Shown here piece after piece: positions 1-6,508 of a stretch of 13,612 bases of DNA. The translations under genes and the position numbers were made by a program. The DNA is from Chloroflexota bacterium (GTDB taxonomy: Bacteria > Chloroflexota > UBA11872 > VXNJ01): the NCBI GenBank assembly GCA_026708165.1, contig JAPOVO010000005.1, positions 1 to 13,612 on the forward strand, given 5' to 3'. The notes beneath the pieces were generated by a model that had not been told where the DNA came from, did no database searches, and worked only from the letters and a program-made list of their open reading frames with translations. Position 1 is the first letter of the stretch; each line of letters starts with the position of its first letter.

Positions 1-1353
1 CTGGAGCGAACCCCGCTCCTGGCGCTGATCGGAGACATGGCGTCGGAAGTGCGTGACAGCTGGACTCACATGACTCTCGACCTGGTCCGGCTTTTCGATC
101 CAGTCTCCAAGCTCGCCGCCCGAATCACACCGGAAAACGTCCATTCGATCCTTCCACAAGCATGGGCCGCGGCGATGGCCGGGCCGCAAGGTCCGTCCTG
201 CCTAATGCTCGCCGCCTCCGATGCGGTCACCAGGGTCGAGCGCAGAAATTGGGACGAAGTACCGGCCCACGCGGCAGCAAACGGGTTCGAGTCCGTGGCC
301 GGTCAGCTCGTGGACAGAATGAGCTCCGCGGAGAACCCCGTCCTGATGCTCGGGCTGGGAGCGCGTGACGTCGACGTGGCCGCGGCAAGTGCGGAATTTG
401 CAAGCCGGTGGGGTGTGCCCGTCGTGCTCACTCCCAAGGCCAAAGGATGGTACGGGGCGGACGCCGACCTGTACGCGGGCGTCTATGCGTCTTACGGATC
501 TGGAGGGGTCGAGCGTCTGCTGTCTGAATCGGGACTCACGCTTGGCGTAGGTCTCGACGGGTCTGACTTCATCCGTCCCTGGAGGTTCGGGCCGGTCATC
601 AGCCTCTCCGAAAACCCGACACCCGACACGGCCTACCCAAGCGAGCATCACGTTTGCGACATAAGCGCGACGCTGACTGAGCTTGCCCAGGCTTCGAACG
701 GCGCGGGAGAGGGTATTGAGCGGGCGTCTCTGGCGCGGAATGAATCCTTGCGTCAGGTACGTGGAAGAGAGCCGGACGAGGCGGGCAGACGTTCGCTATC
801 CACGGAAGGGATCGACCCGAATCAGGCGCTGGCGGCAATTCGTCGCGCGGTTCCCCGAGATACTCCGGTTACTTGCGACGTCGGAATGCTGAAGCTGGTT
901 ATCTGCCAGTACTGGCCGTCCTACGAACCCAACACCTTCCTCGTTTCCAATGGACTTTCGACCATGGGATACGGTCTTCCGGCGGCAACCTCGGCATCAA
1001 TGCACCTGGAGGGCGCTCCGGTCGTGTCCATAGTCGGCGACGGGGGACTGCTCATGTGCGCGGGCGAGCTCGAAACCCTGGCCCGCTCGCAAGCTGCCGT
1101 AATTGTGATTGTGGCGGTCGATTCATCCTTGGGGCTCATTCGCTTGAAAGCCGAGGACTCGTCCCTGGACGGCTCCCATAACGATTTCGGGTCGCCCGAT
1201 TACGCCGCGCTCGCAAGGAGCCTCGGCATCGACGGAGTGAGAGTCGAGTCGGTCCAAGCGCTGGAGCGAAGCGTGACCGAGTACTTGCACGACGGCCGTT
1301 CGGCGCTCATCGAGTGCCCGATCAACTTCGACTCGTATCGCAGAATGGTCTAG
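1..1353 (+). CDS. Thiamine-diphosphate-dependent enzyme, acetolactate synthase large-subunit-like (5' partial)
   Basis: The frame is open from base 1, and the residues before the first ATG (position 37; LERTPLLALIGD) read like the pyrimidine-binding domain of this family. The gene therefore most likely begins outside the window and the ATG is internal. Counting from that ATG, roughly residues 1-75 end the N-terminal PYR domain, 85-210 look like the central domain, and 255-435 are the C-terminal ThDP-binding domain. NGLSTMGYGLPAA and the GDGG motif (residues 334-337) are clear. The second metal-ligand position, 27 residues after the GDG aspartate, is D362 (VDSSLG) instead of the usual NN pair. 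Related enzymes condense or decarboxylate 2-oxo acids (acetolactate synthase, benzaldehyde lyase, glyoxylate carboligase and others). The catalytic glutamate lies in the missing part, so the reaction cannot be named. No regulatory subunit gene follows, which argues against a standard IlvBH pair. Family is secure; substrate is unknown. Confidence 0.85.
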   Translation: MERTPLLALIGDMASEVRDSWTHMTLDLVRLFDPVSKLAARITPENVHSILPQAWAAAMAGPQGPSCLMLAASDAVTRVERRNWDEVPAHAAANGFESVAGQLVDRMSSAENPVLMLGLGARDVDVAAASAEFASRWGVPVVLTPKAKGWYGADADLYAGVYASYGSGGVERLLSESGLTLGVGLDGSDFIRPWRFGPVISLSENPTPDTAYPSEHHVCDISATLTELAQASNGAGEGIERASLARNESLRQVRGREPDEAGRRSLSTEGIDPNQALAAIRRAVPRDTPVTCDVGMLKLVICQYWPSYEPNTFLVSNGLSTMGYGLPAATSASMHLEGAPVVSIVGDGGLLMCAGELETLARSQAAVIVIVAVDSSLGLIRLKAEDSSLDGSHNDFGSPDYAALARSLGIDGVRVESVQALERSVTEYLHDGRSALIECPINFDSYRRMV

Positions 1354-1507
1354 GCCGTCATACAAAAGAAACTAAGCTCCGCATCCGGTCTGAGCGCAAC
1401 GCGGCTGCGAGTAGGCAAATCTGTCGACCGTGGAGTTCGAGATTCCGTGCGGCCTATCGCAGTTCGGATGTAGGGCAGCGGGTTAAGCTGGGGCGAACGC
1501 TGGACGG

Positions 1508-3121
1508 GTGACGTCATGCGCGTCACCACAGGAGGTGATTGAGCTGGCTGGCATCGACCTTGTTATTCGCGGCGGACGCGTCGTGGATGGGACTGGGATG
1601 CCCTGGTTCCGTAGTGACATCGCCGTAGCGGGCGACCGCATCGAGTTTATCGGCGGGTTCCACGGAACCGCGGCCCGTGAGATTGACGCAGGCGGTCACG
1701 TCGTGTGTCCCGGATTCATCGACGTTCACACTCACTCCGATCTCCAGGCGCTCGCGGCGCCCGACCACATGCCCAAGGTCCACCAAGGGGTCACAACCGA
1801 CTTGATCGGACTCGACGGCATCGGCTACGCGCCTCTGTCTCGAGAGAACATCGAGAAGATGCACCACTATTGGGCCGGACTCAGTGGAGAGCTGGGCCGC
1901 GACTGGAGCTGGTCGAGCATCGACGAGCTCCTTTCGGAATTCGACGGTACCACCTCCGCCAACGTCGCCGCGATGGTCCCTCACGGGTGTATACGAACGG
2001 AAGTCATCGGATTCGAGGACCGCGCCGCGACCGAGGACGAAATCACGGCCATGCAAGCTCTGACGGCCGAATCCTTCGAGCAGGGAGCCGTCGCCCTGTC
2101 CACGGGACTCGATTACTATCCCTGCGGCTTTGCCGATACCGACGAATTGGTGGAACTGGCCTCGGTCGCCGCTTGCTTTGCCGCCCCTTACGTAGCCCAT
2201 CAACGGGCCAGGCGCGGCGACGGATTCCTGGACCCGTTTCGCGAGACGCTCGAAGTTGGCCGCCGCTCCGGCGCTCCCGTACACACATCGCACTTTGGGA
2301 TCGGAGCGACCAACGCGGGCGGGTCCGCCATCGTGCTCGAAATGCTCGACGAGGCGCGCGCCGCCGGGGTGGACATCACCTACGACGCCTATCCGTATGA
2401 AGCTGGCAGCACCGGCCTCCACATCTTCATGCCCGGATGGGCGCACGACGGCGGTCCAGAGTCGATGCTTCGCTGCGTCCGGCCGGGAGCGGAAAGAGAA
2501 CGGCTGGTGCATGAACTGCGAAATCCGAAGGCCGGACTCGTGCTCGGTACCGGCGAGCATCTGACCATGTCGTACGTAGCCGGTGATGGCAACGAATGGA
2601 TGGAAAAGCGGCGGCTGTCGGACATCGCGGACGAACTCGGCATGGACGCCGCCGAGGCCGCCGCCGAGATTATGCACCGATCGGGGCAGCGTAATTCGGG
2701 CGTGATCAGCCGCGGGTCGGAACCCGACATCCGCGAAATGATCCGGCACCCCGCACACATGTTCAGCAGCGACGCGCTGCTCATCGGCAGCCATCCGCAT
2801 CCGCGATCAAGGGGGAACTACCCGCGCGTCCTCGGGCGGTACGTGCGGGAGTTGGGGATCCTCACGCTGGAGGACGCGATCCGGCACATGACCTCGGTGC
2901 CGGCGGCTAAGTTCGGACTGTCCGACCGGGGAATCCTTCGGCGGGGGATGGCCGCCGCCACAGTTTGGTTCGATCCCGAAACCATTAGAGACAACGCGAC
3001 GTATCAGGACCCGCTACTGCTCTCCGAGGGAGTAGAGACTGTAATCGTCAACGGCGTAAGGGTCATCGACCAGGGCGCGCACACTCACGCCCGCCCTGGA
3101 AGGGGCCTCCGCCGCAGCTAG
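1508..3121 (+). CDS. Amidohydrolase of the N-acyl-D-amino-acid deacylase (D-aminoacylase) family
   Basis: The family hydrolyses N-acyl-D-amino acids and related amides with a metal-dependent amidohydrolase barrel. Visible hallmarks are the N-terminal LVIRGGRVVDGTG strand, PGFIDVHTHSDL with the HxH pair (H74, H76), STGLDYYPCGFADTDEL, the histidines H231 (HQRARR) and H262 (HTSHFGIG), DAYPYEAGSTG, and the catalytic-type aspartate D422 in SSDALLIGSHPHPRSRGNYP. The end IVNGVRVIDQGAHTHARPGRGLRR is typical, and 537 residues is a normal length. The position that in Alcaligenes D-aminoacylase is a zinc-ligand cysteine (GNCG) reads GLDG here, with D103. The GTG at 1508 is the longest possible start. 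A CTG at 1544, eight bases after AGGAGG, gives MAGIDLVIRGG and fits the family N-terminus better. Cytoplasmic, no signal peptide seen. The exact substrate is not determined: D-amino-acid salvage is possible, and a different amide or hydantoin-like substrate cannot be excluded. Confidence 0.88.
   Translation: MTSCASPQEVIELAGIDLVIRGGRVVDGTGMPWFRSDIAVAGDRIEFIGGFHGTAAREIDAGGHVVCPGFIDVHTHSDLQALAAPDHMPKVHQGVTTDLIGLDGIGYAPLSRENIEKMHHYWAGLSGELGRDWSWSSIDELLSEFDGTTSANVAAMVPHGCIRTEVIGFEDRAATEDEITAMQALTAESFEQGAVALSTGLDYYPCGFADTDELVELASVAACFAAPYVAHQRARRGDGFLDPFRETLEVGRRSGAPVHTSHFGIGATNAGGSAIVLEMLDEARAAGVDITYDAYPYEAGSTGLHIFMPGWAHDGGPESMLRCVRPGAERERLVHELRNPKAGLVLGTGEHLTMSYVAGDGNEWMEKRRLSDIADELGMDAAEAAAEIMHRSGQRNSGVISRGSEPDIREMIRHPAHMFSSDALLIGSHPHPRSRGNYPRVLGRYVRELGILTLEDAIRHMTSVPAAKFGLSDRGILRRGMAAATVWFDPETIRDNATYQDPLLLSEGVETVIVNGVRVIDQGAHTHARPGRGLRRS
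1530..1546 (+). promoter_or_regulatory. Strong Shine-Dalgarno with probable CTG start codon
   Basis: AGGAGGTGAT (1530-1539) is almost a full complement of the 16S rRNA 3' end. Eight bases after AGGAGG comes the in-frame CTG at 1544-1546, which gives MAGIDLVIRGG, the usual start of this enzyme family. The in-frame GTG at 1535 lies inside the Shine-Dalgarno itself, and the GTG at 1508 has no good ribosome site and adds a stretch (TSCASPQEV) unlike the family. Initiation at CTG is therefore the best reading, as an inference. Confidence 0.6.
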
Positions 3122-3147
3122 CTGTTCCGCGTGGTTCAGGCAATCCA

Positions 3148-3177
3148 TTGCCCGAAACTACAATCCATGATTAGAAT
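3148..3177 (+). promoter_or_regulatory. Putative promoter close to the start codon of the SpoIID-domain gene
   Basis: TTGCCC (3148-3153) and TAGAAT (3172-3177) match sigma-70-type -35 and -10 boxes at four of six and five of six bases, with an 18-base spacer. The ATG at 3189 follows 11 bases after the -10 box. Transcription would begin only a few bases before the ATG, leaving a leader too short for a ribosome site, and indeed none is visible. Near-leaderless initiation is an inference. Confidence 0.4.
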
Positions 3178-3188
3178 CGTTTTGCATT

Positions 3189-5222
3189 ATGACAAGTTGG
3201 TTCTCTCAAATCAGAGGGGTCGGCGATCATCTGCGGCTGACATTTGGACCCGTCCTTGGGCTAGCCAGCCCTAGCCGAAACGTCCCTTTTATTCCTTCCC
3301 CAACATCACACAACCGCTGCGGCGAGCGTAGAGGCTACCGGTGGCTCGCTGGATTGACCGCCATCGCGGCCGCGCTCGCGGCAACGCTGGTCCCATCACA
3401 AACCCAGGACGCAACCGCGTCGGTCACGATCTACCGGCCCGACCAGGTCATCAAATTCGTCGGCAGCGGTTGGGGCCATGGAATCGGTATGTCGCAATGG
3501 GGCGCAAAAGGGCGGGCCGAGCGAGGGATGACAGCCCCTCAGATCATCTCGGCCTACTATCAGGGCACCGCTCTCACACCATCACCGACCGAATCGACGC
3601 AAATCAGAGTGCTCGTCGATGAAGACTACCTGCCGCCGGCGATTGATGGCAGCTTTCCATCCTCTAACAAATTGCCGGGAGACCTGTTCGGACGGGGTGG
3701 CCCCTGGGCCATAGAAGGTGTGACCGGCCCCCTGCAGCCGGGCACGCGGTTGAACCTGGTGTCTCTGGCCGGAGGGCACGGCATTCACGCCCGTTTGTAC
3801 GACCCTGCCGGGAATCCGATGATCGAATTTCCCTTCCCCGGCACGCTGAAGATCGTCCCGCTAAGTCCACAGACGCGAATTCAACCGTACTACGACTACA
3901 CCGGCGTGGTTCCGGGTACCGGCGGCACGCTGTTCTACGACACGTACCGCGGCGTGATCTGGATCAGACAAAACTCCCAAGGCCTGCTCGACACGGTTAA
4001 CGAGTTGAACATCGAGGACTACCTGCGCGGCGTGGTCCCGGCCGAGATGCCAGTTGATTGGCCGCATGAGGCGCTGAGGGCTCAGGCAATGGCGGCCCGC
4101 ACCTACGCGCTCAGCGAGTTGAAACCCTTTCACCCGACTCACGACCTGGACGACACGACGTTCTACCAGGCCTACGAAGGCTCGAATATCGAGCATCCCG
4201 CGACGAACGCTGCAGTCGACTCAACCCGCAACACGGTCATCTCCTACGGCGGGCAGCCCATCGTCGCCTACTACTTCTCCGGTGGCAGCGGGTTTACCGA
4301 AAACGTCGAAGATGTGCAGGCAAGCCCCCCATTGCCTTACCTGAGAGGCATCGCGGACGTCGACGGCAACGGCATGCCGTTCGATTCCCAAGCGCCAAGG
4401 CGGCAATGGGCGACCGCGGAATTCCCGATGCGCGTCCTGGAGGACATGCTAAACGTCAAGCCCGACACCACCGTGGGAAGCCTTCACATGATCGATTTTT
4501 CCGATCGGTCGCACAGCGGAAGACTTAGAACCGTTCACGTGCACGGCAGTACGGCGAGCCGCAGGCTTCCGGCGCATAGGTTTCAGGCTCTCTTTAACCG
4601 ATTGACCCCGGAAGAGCTTCGCTCCCCCGACAGCCCCAAGTTTCAGATCGAGTTCCAATATCCGCTCACACGGCCTGTCCCGGATCTCAATCTGCCCGGA
4701 AACCAGTCCATCTATTTCGCTGAAACCGGACACAACGTGCTTTTCGGATTCAAGAAGTATTTCGAGAGCCGCGGCGGCGTGGAGGCGTTCGGACTTCCGT
4801 TGACCGAGGAGTTCGTCGAAGGAGGTCTAACGGTCCAGTATTTCGAGCGCGCTCGCTTCGAATACCACCCTGAGCTTGCCGGAACCAAATACGAGGTTCA
4901 GCTAGGGCTTTTGGGTGACCAGATAACGGCGGGCAGCCGGCCGCTGCCCGGAGTCGCCCCATTTCCCAACGAGCCGGAACATCGGTACTTTCCGGAGACC
5001 GGTCACTCCGTGAACTTCGCGTTCCTCAAATACTGGGAAAAGCAGGGGGCGCTTGACTCTCTCGGATATCCCATATCCGAGGAGCTGTTCGAGCACGGCG
5101 CGCCCGTCCAGTACTTCCAGCGCGCCCGCCTCGAATACCGGCCGGAATTGGGTGGTCCATTCGGAGTAGTCAAGGGCAAAATCGGCGTGGAATACCTTCG
5201 CGTGCGGGGACTGCTGCCCTAA
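3189..5222 (+). CDS. Exported SpoIID/LytB-domain cell-wall protein with C-terminal TGH-type repeats
   Basis: A 50-residue basic N-terminal stretch is followed by a hydrophobic segment (about residues 52-68, WLAGLTAIAAALAATLV), a signal peptide or membrane anchor. The wall-binding/lytic motif GWGHGIGMSQWGA lies at residues 94-106, ahead of the main SpoIID block LNIEDYLRGVVPAEMP (273-288), which contains the glutamate E286 likely equivalent to the catalytic one of the lytic transglycosylase SpoIID. YYFSGGSGFTENVEDV is also typical. In Bacillus SpoIID cleaves glycan strands during engulfment. In non-sporulating relatives these proteins probably remodel the wall, so no sporulation role should be read into the name. 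Residues 509-677 carry two copies of an about 75-90-residue repeat described separately. ATG 3189 is the only plausible ATG/GTG start before the signal segment. The gene stands alone, with its own likely promoter, and converges on kamA. Confidence 0.88.
   Translation: MTSWFSQIRGVGDHLRLTFGPVLGLASPSRNVPFIPSPTSHNRCGERRGYRWLAGLTAIAAALAATLVPSQTQDATASVTIYRPDQVIKFVGSGWGHGIGMSQWGAKGRAERGMTAPQIISAYYQGTALTPSPTESTQIRVLVDEDYLPPAIDGSFPSSNKLPGDLFGRGGPWAIEGVTGPLQPGTRLNLVSLAGGHGIHARLYDPAGNPMIEFPFPGTLKIVPLSPQTRIQPYYDYTGVVPGTGGTLFYDTYRGVIWIRQNSQGLLDTVNELNIEDYLRGVVPAEMPVDWPHEALRAQAMAARTYALSELKPFHPTHDLDDTTFYQAYEGSNIEHPATNAAVDSTRNTVISYGGQPIVAYYFSGGSGFTENVEDVQASPPLPYLRGIADVDGNGMPFDSQAPRRQWATAEFPMRVLEDMLNVKPDTTVGSLHMIDFSDRSHSGRLRTVHVHGSTASRRLPAHRFQALFNRLTPEELRSPDSPKFQIEFQYPLTRPVPDLNLPGNQSIYFAETGHNVLFGFKKYFESRGGVEAFGLPLTEEFVEGGLTVQYFERARFEYHPELAGTKYEVQLGLLGDQITAGSRPLPGVAPFPNEPEHRYFPETGHSVNFAFLKYWEKQGALDSLGYPISEELFEHGAPVQYFQRARLEYRPELGGPFGVVKGKIGVEYLRVRGLLP
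4713..5219 (+). repeat. Two C-terminal protein repeats (YF.ETGH...VQYF.RAR.EY.PEL)
   Basis: Copy one begins at residue 509 (YFAETGHNVLFGFKKYF) and copy two at residue 600 (YFPETGHSVNFAFLKYW). Each continues with a G-x-P-[LI]-[TS]-EE turn, a VQYF-x-RAR-[FL]-EY-x-PEL block and an LG or IG ending. The copies are similar but clearly diverged at protein level. They probably form a surface domain that binds wall polymers or partners. I know such repeats mainly from exported Chloroflexota proteins; their ligand is unknown to me. Confidence 0.8.
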
Positions 5223-5223
5223 C

Positions 5224-5263
5224 AGACCGGCCGGCAACAGGCCGTTAACGGCCCACCCGGTCT
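5224..5263. terminator. Nested palindrome between convergent genes, probable bidirectional terminator
   Basis: Between the two converging stop codons lies a perfect 14-base palindrome, GGCCGTTAACGGCC (5240-5253), flanked by the seven-base arms AGACCGG (5224-5230) and CCGGTCT (5257-5263). In RNA from either strand this can fold as a stem. There is no run of T after it on either strand, so it is not a classical intrinsic terminator. Its position between convergent genes is the main argument. Confidence 0.45.
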
Positions 5264-6395
5264 AAACGTAGTCCTGGATGATCGTCCCGTTGGTGGCGTT
5301 GGGCCAATCCTCGGACGACGAAGCGTCGCCCTTGGCCGGATACTTGAACACCTTTCCCTCGAAGTTCTGCAGCGTGGCGTAGTCGTCGTCGAGCGCGACC
5401 AGCCTGTTCGGCCCCACAGCCATCTTTCCGCCGCCGCCGGGCGCGTCGATAACGTACGTGGGCACGGCGAACCCGGTAATGTGACCTTGCAGTTGCTTCA
5501 TGATCTCCAGCCCGGTCGCGACGTCGGTCCGAAACTTATGGGTGCCTTTGACCAGGTCGGCCTGGTACAAGTAATAGGGCTTTACGCGGAACTTCAGCAA
5601 GCCGAGGAAAAGCTCCTTCAAAATCTCCGCGTCGTCGTTTACGCCCTTCAGCAGGACCGTTTGATTCCCCAGCGGGATGCCGGCGTCGGCAAGACGGTTA
5701 CATGCCAGCTCGGCCTCGGGAGTCAGCTCACGCGGATGGCTGAAGTGGGTATTGACGTAGAACGGGTGATATTTCTTGAGCATGTCGCACAGCTCGGGGG
5801 TTATTCGCTGCGGCAGGACGCAGGGCAGCTTGCTTCCCACCCGTATGAGCTCGATGTGAGGTATTGCTTTGAGATTGGCGAGGATCTTCTCCAGATAGGC
5901 GTCGCTTAGCAGGAAGGGATCGCCGCCCGATAGCAGCACGTCCCGAACTTCCGTGTGTTCTCGCAAGTAGTCGAAAACCGCTTCCATCTCGCGCCATGGC
6001 GGAATCGGATACTTGCCCACCTTGCGTTTGCGAGTGCAAAAGCGGCAGTAGATCGCGCAGGTATAGGTGACCGTGAACAGCACCCTGTCGGGATATCGGT
6101 GCGTCAGATGCTTCACCGGCGAGTCGTCCCCGTCCTCGGCTAGGGCGTCGGACATGTAGTAATTGGGGTCGTTGAGCTCGTCGATGGACGGGATGATCTG
6201 TTTCCAAATCGGATCGTCTTTTTCCTGTATCAGACCCGTGTAGTACTCATTCGAAAAGAATGGAAATTCCTTAGAAACTTCATCGATTTCCGCTCTTGTT
6301 GCCTCATCAACGCCCTCGACATCCGCGCCATTGCGAATGCTGTTGCGCATCAGCCGCTTCCATTCGGGAACCGTTCTTTTGACAACCTGCTTCAC
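5262..6395 (-). CDS. kamA: Lysine 2,3-aminomutase (radical SAM, PLP-dependent)
   Basis: The enzyme converts L-lysine to L-beta-lysine in the cytoplasm with S-adenosylmethionine, a [4Fe-4S] cluster and PLP. The cluster motif is C113-AIY-C117-RF-C120. LLSGGDPF (154-161) and VGSKLPCVLPQRIT follow in order. DAPGGGGK (317-324) holds the PLP lysine K324. The two aspartates that recognise the substrate amino group in clostridial KamA are kept (D280 in QADL, D317), with the same 37- and 7-residue spacings as I recall for D293/D330/K337, so lysine rather than glutamate is the expected substrate. At 377 residues it is shorter than the 416-residue clostridial enzyme and has no cysteine after residue 232, so the C-terminal zinc site is absent. 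GTG start, with AAAGGAA nine bases upstream. It lies 113 bases downstream of the ATP-grasp gene on the same strand. No AblB acetyltransferase is in view. Confidence 0.9.
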   Translation of the reverse strand: MKQVVKRTVPEWKRLMRNSIRNGADVEGVDEATRAEIDEVSKEFPFFSNEYYTGLIQEKDDPIWKQIIPSIDELNDPNYYMSDALAEDGDDSPVKHLTHRYPDRVLFTVTYTCAIYCRFCTRKRKVGKYPIPPWREMEAVFDYLREHTEVRDVLLSGGDPFLLSDAYLEKILANLKAIPHIELIRVGSKLPCVLPQRITPELCDMLKKYHPFYVNTHFSHPRELTPEAELACNRLADAGIPLGNQTVLLKGVNDDAEILKELFLGLLKFRVKPYYLYQADLVKGTHKFRTDVATGLEIMKQLQGHITGFAVPTYVIDAPGGGGKMAVGPNRLVALDDDYATLQNFEGKVFKYPAKGDASSSEDWPNATNGTIIQDYV

Positions 6396-6403
6396 TTAAT
6401 TCG

Positions 6404-6410
6404 TTCCTTT
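6404..6410 (-). promoter_or_regulatory. Ribosome binding site of kamA supporting the GTG start
   Basis: On the minus strand AAAGGAA precedes the GTG start codon at 6395-6393, with nine bases between the AAGGA core and the GTG. This supports the GTG start, giving MKQVVKRTVPEWK. Confidence 0.6.
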
Positions 6411-6437
6411 TTTCGCCGTCGAGCTATATCGGATGGG

Positions 6438-6456
6438 AAAAAGCGACGATCTCGCT
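6438..6456 (-). terminator. Small hairpin with T-run between ATP-grasp gene and kamA
   Basis: Read on the minus strand, AGCGA-GATCG-TCGCT forms a five-base-pair stem with a five-base loop, directly followed by TTTT. It sits between the ATP-grasp stop codon and the kamA start. The stem is short, so it may be a weak terminator or attenuator reducing kamA relative to its upstream neighbour, or chance. Confidence 0.3.
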
Positions 6457-6508
6457 GCTTAATTCTGACTCGCGGCCCGCGCCGCCCGCAAATCGTTGGA
6501 TTACAGAT

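Noticed and set aside
1523..2800. A 425-codon open frame on the minus strand opposite the amidohydrolase gene
   Set aside because: It is a shadow of the high-GC coding strand: no recognisable motif in the translation, while the plus-strand protein has clear family motifs throughout.
3189..5222. A sporulation gene, judging from the SpoIID name
   Set aside because: No other sporulation gene is present, and SpoIID/LytB domains are widespread in non-sporulating bacteria. The surface repeats fit wall remodelling better.
5262..6395. Glutamate 2,3-aminomutase or the EF-P lysine-34 aminomutase EpmB as alternatives to KamA
   Set aside because: Both lysine-recognising aspartates (D280 and D317) are kept with the KamA spacing. 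Glutamate 2,3-aminomutase would have Lys and Asn there, and EpmB is normally shorter and lacks them.
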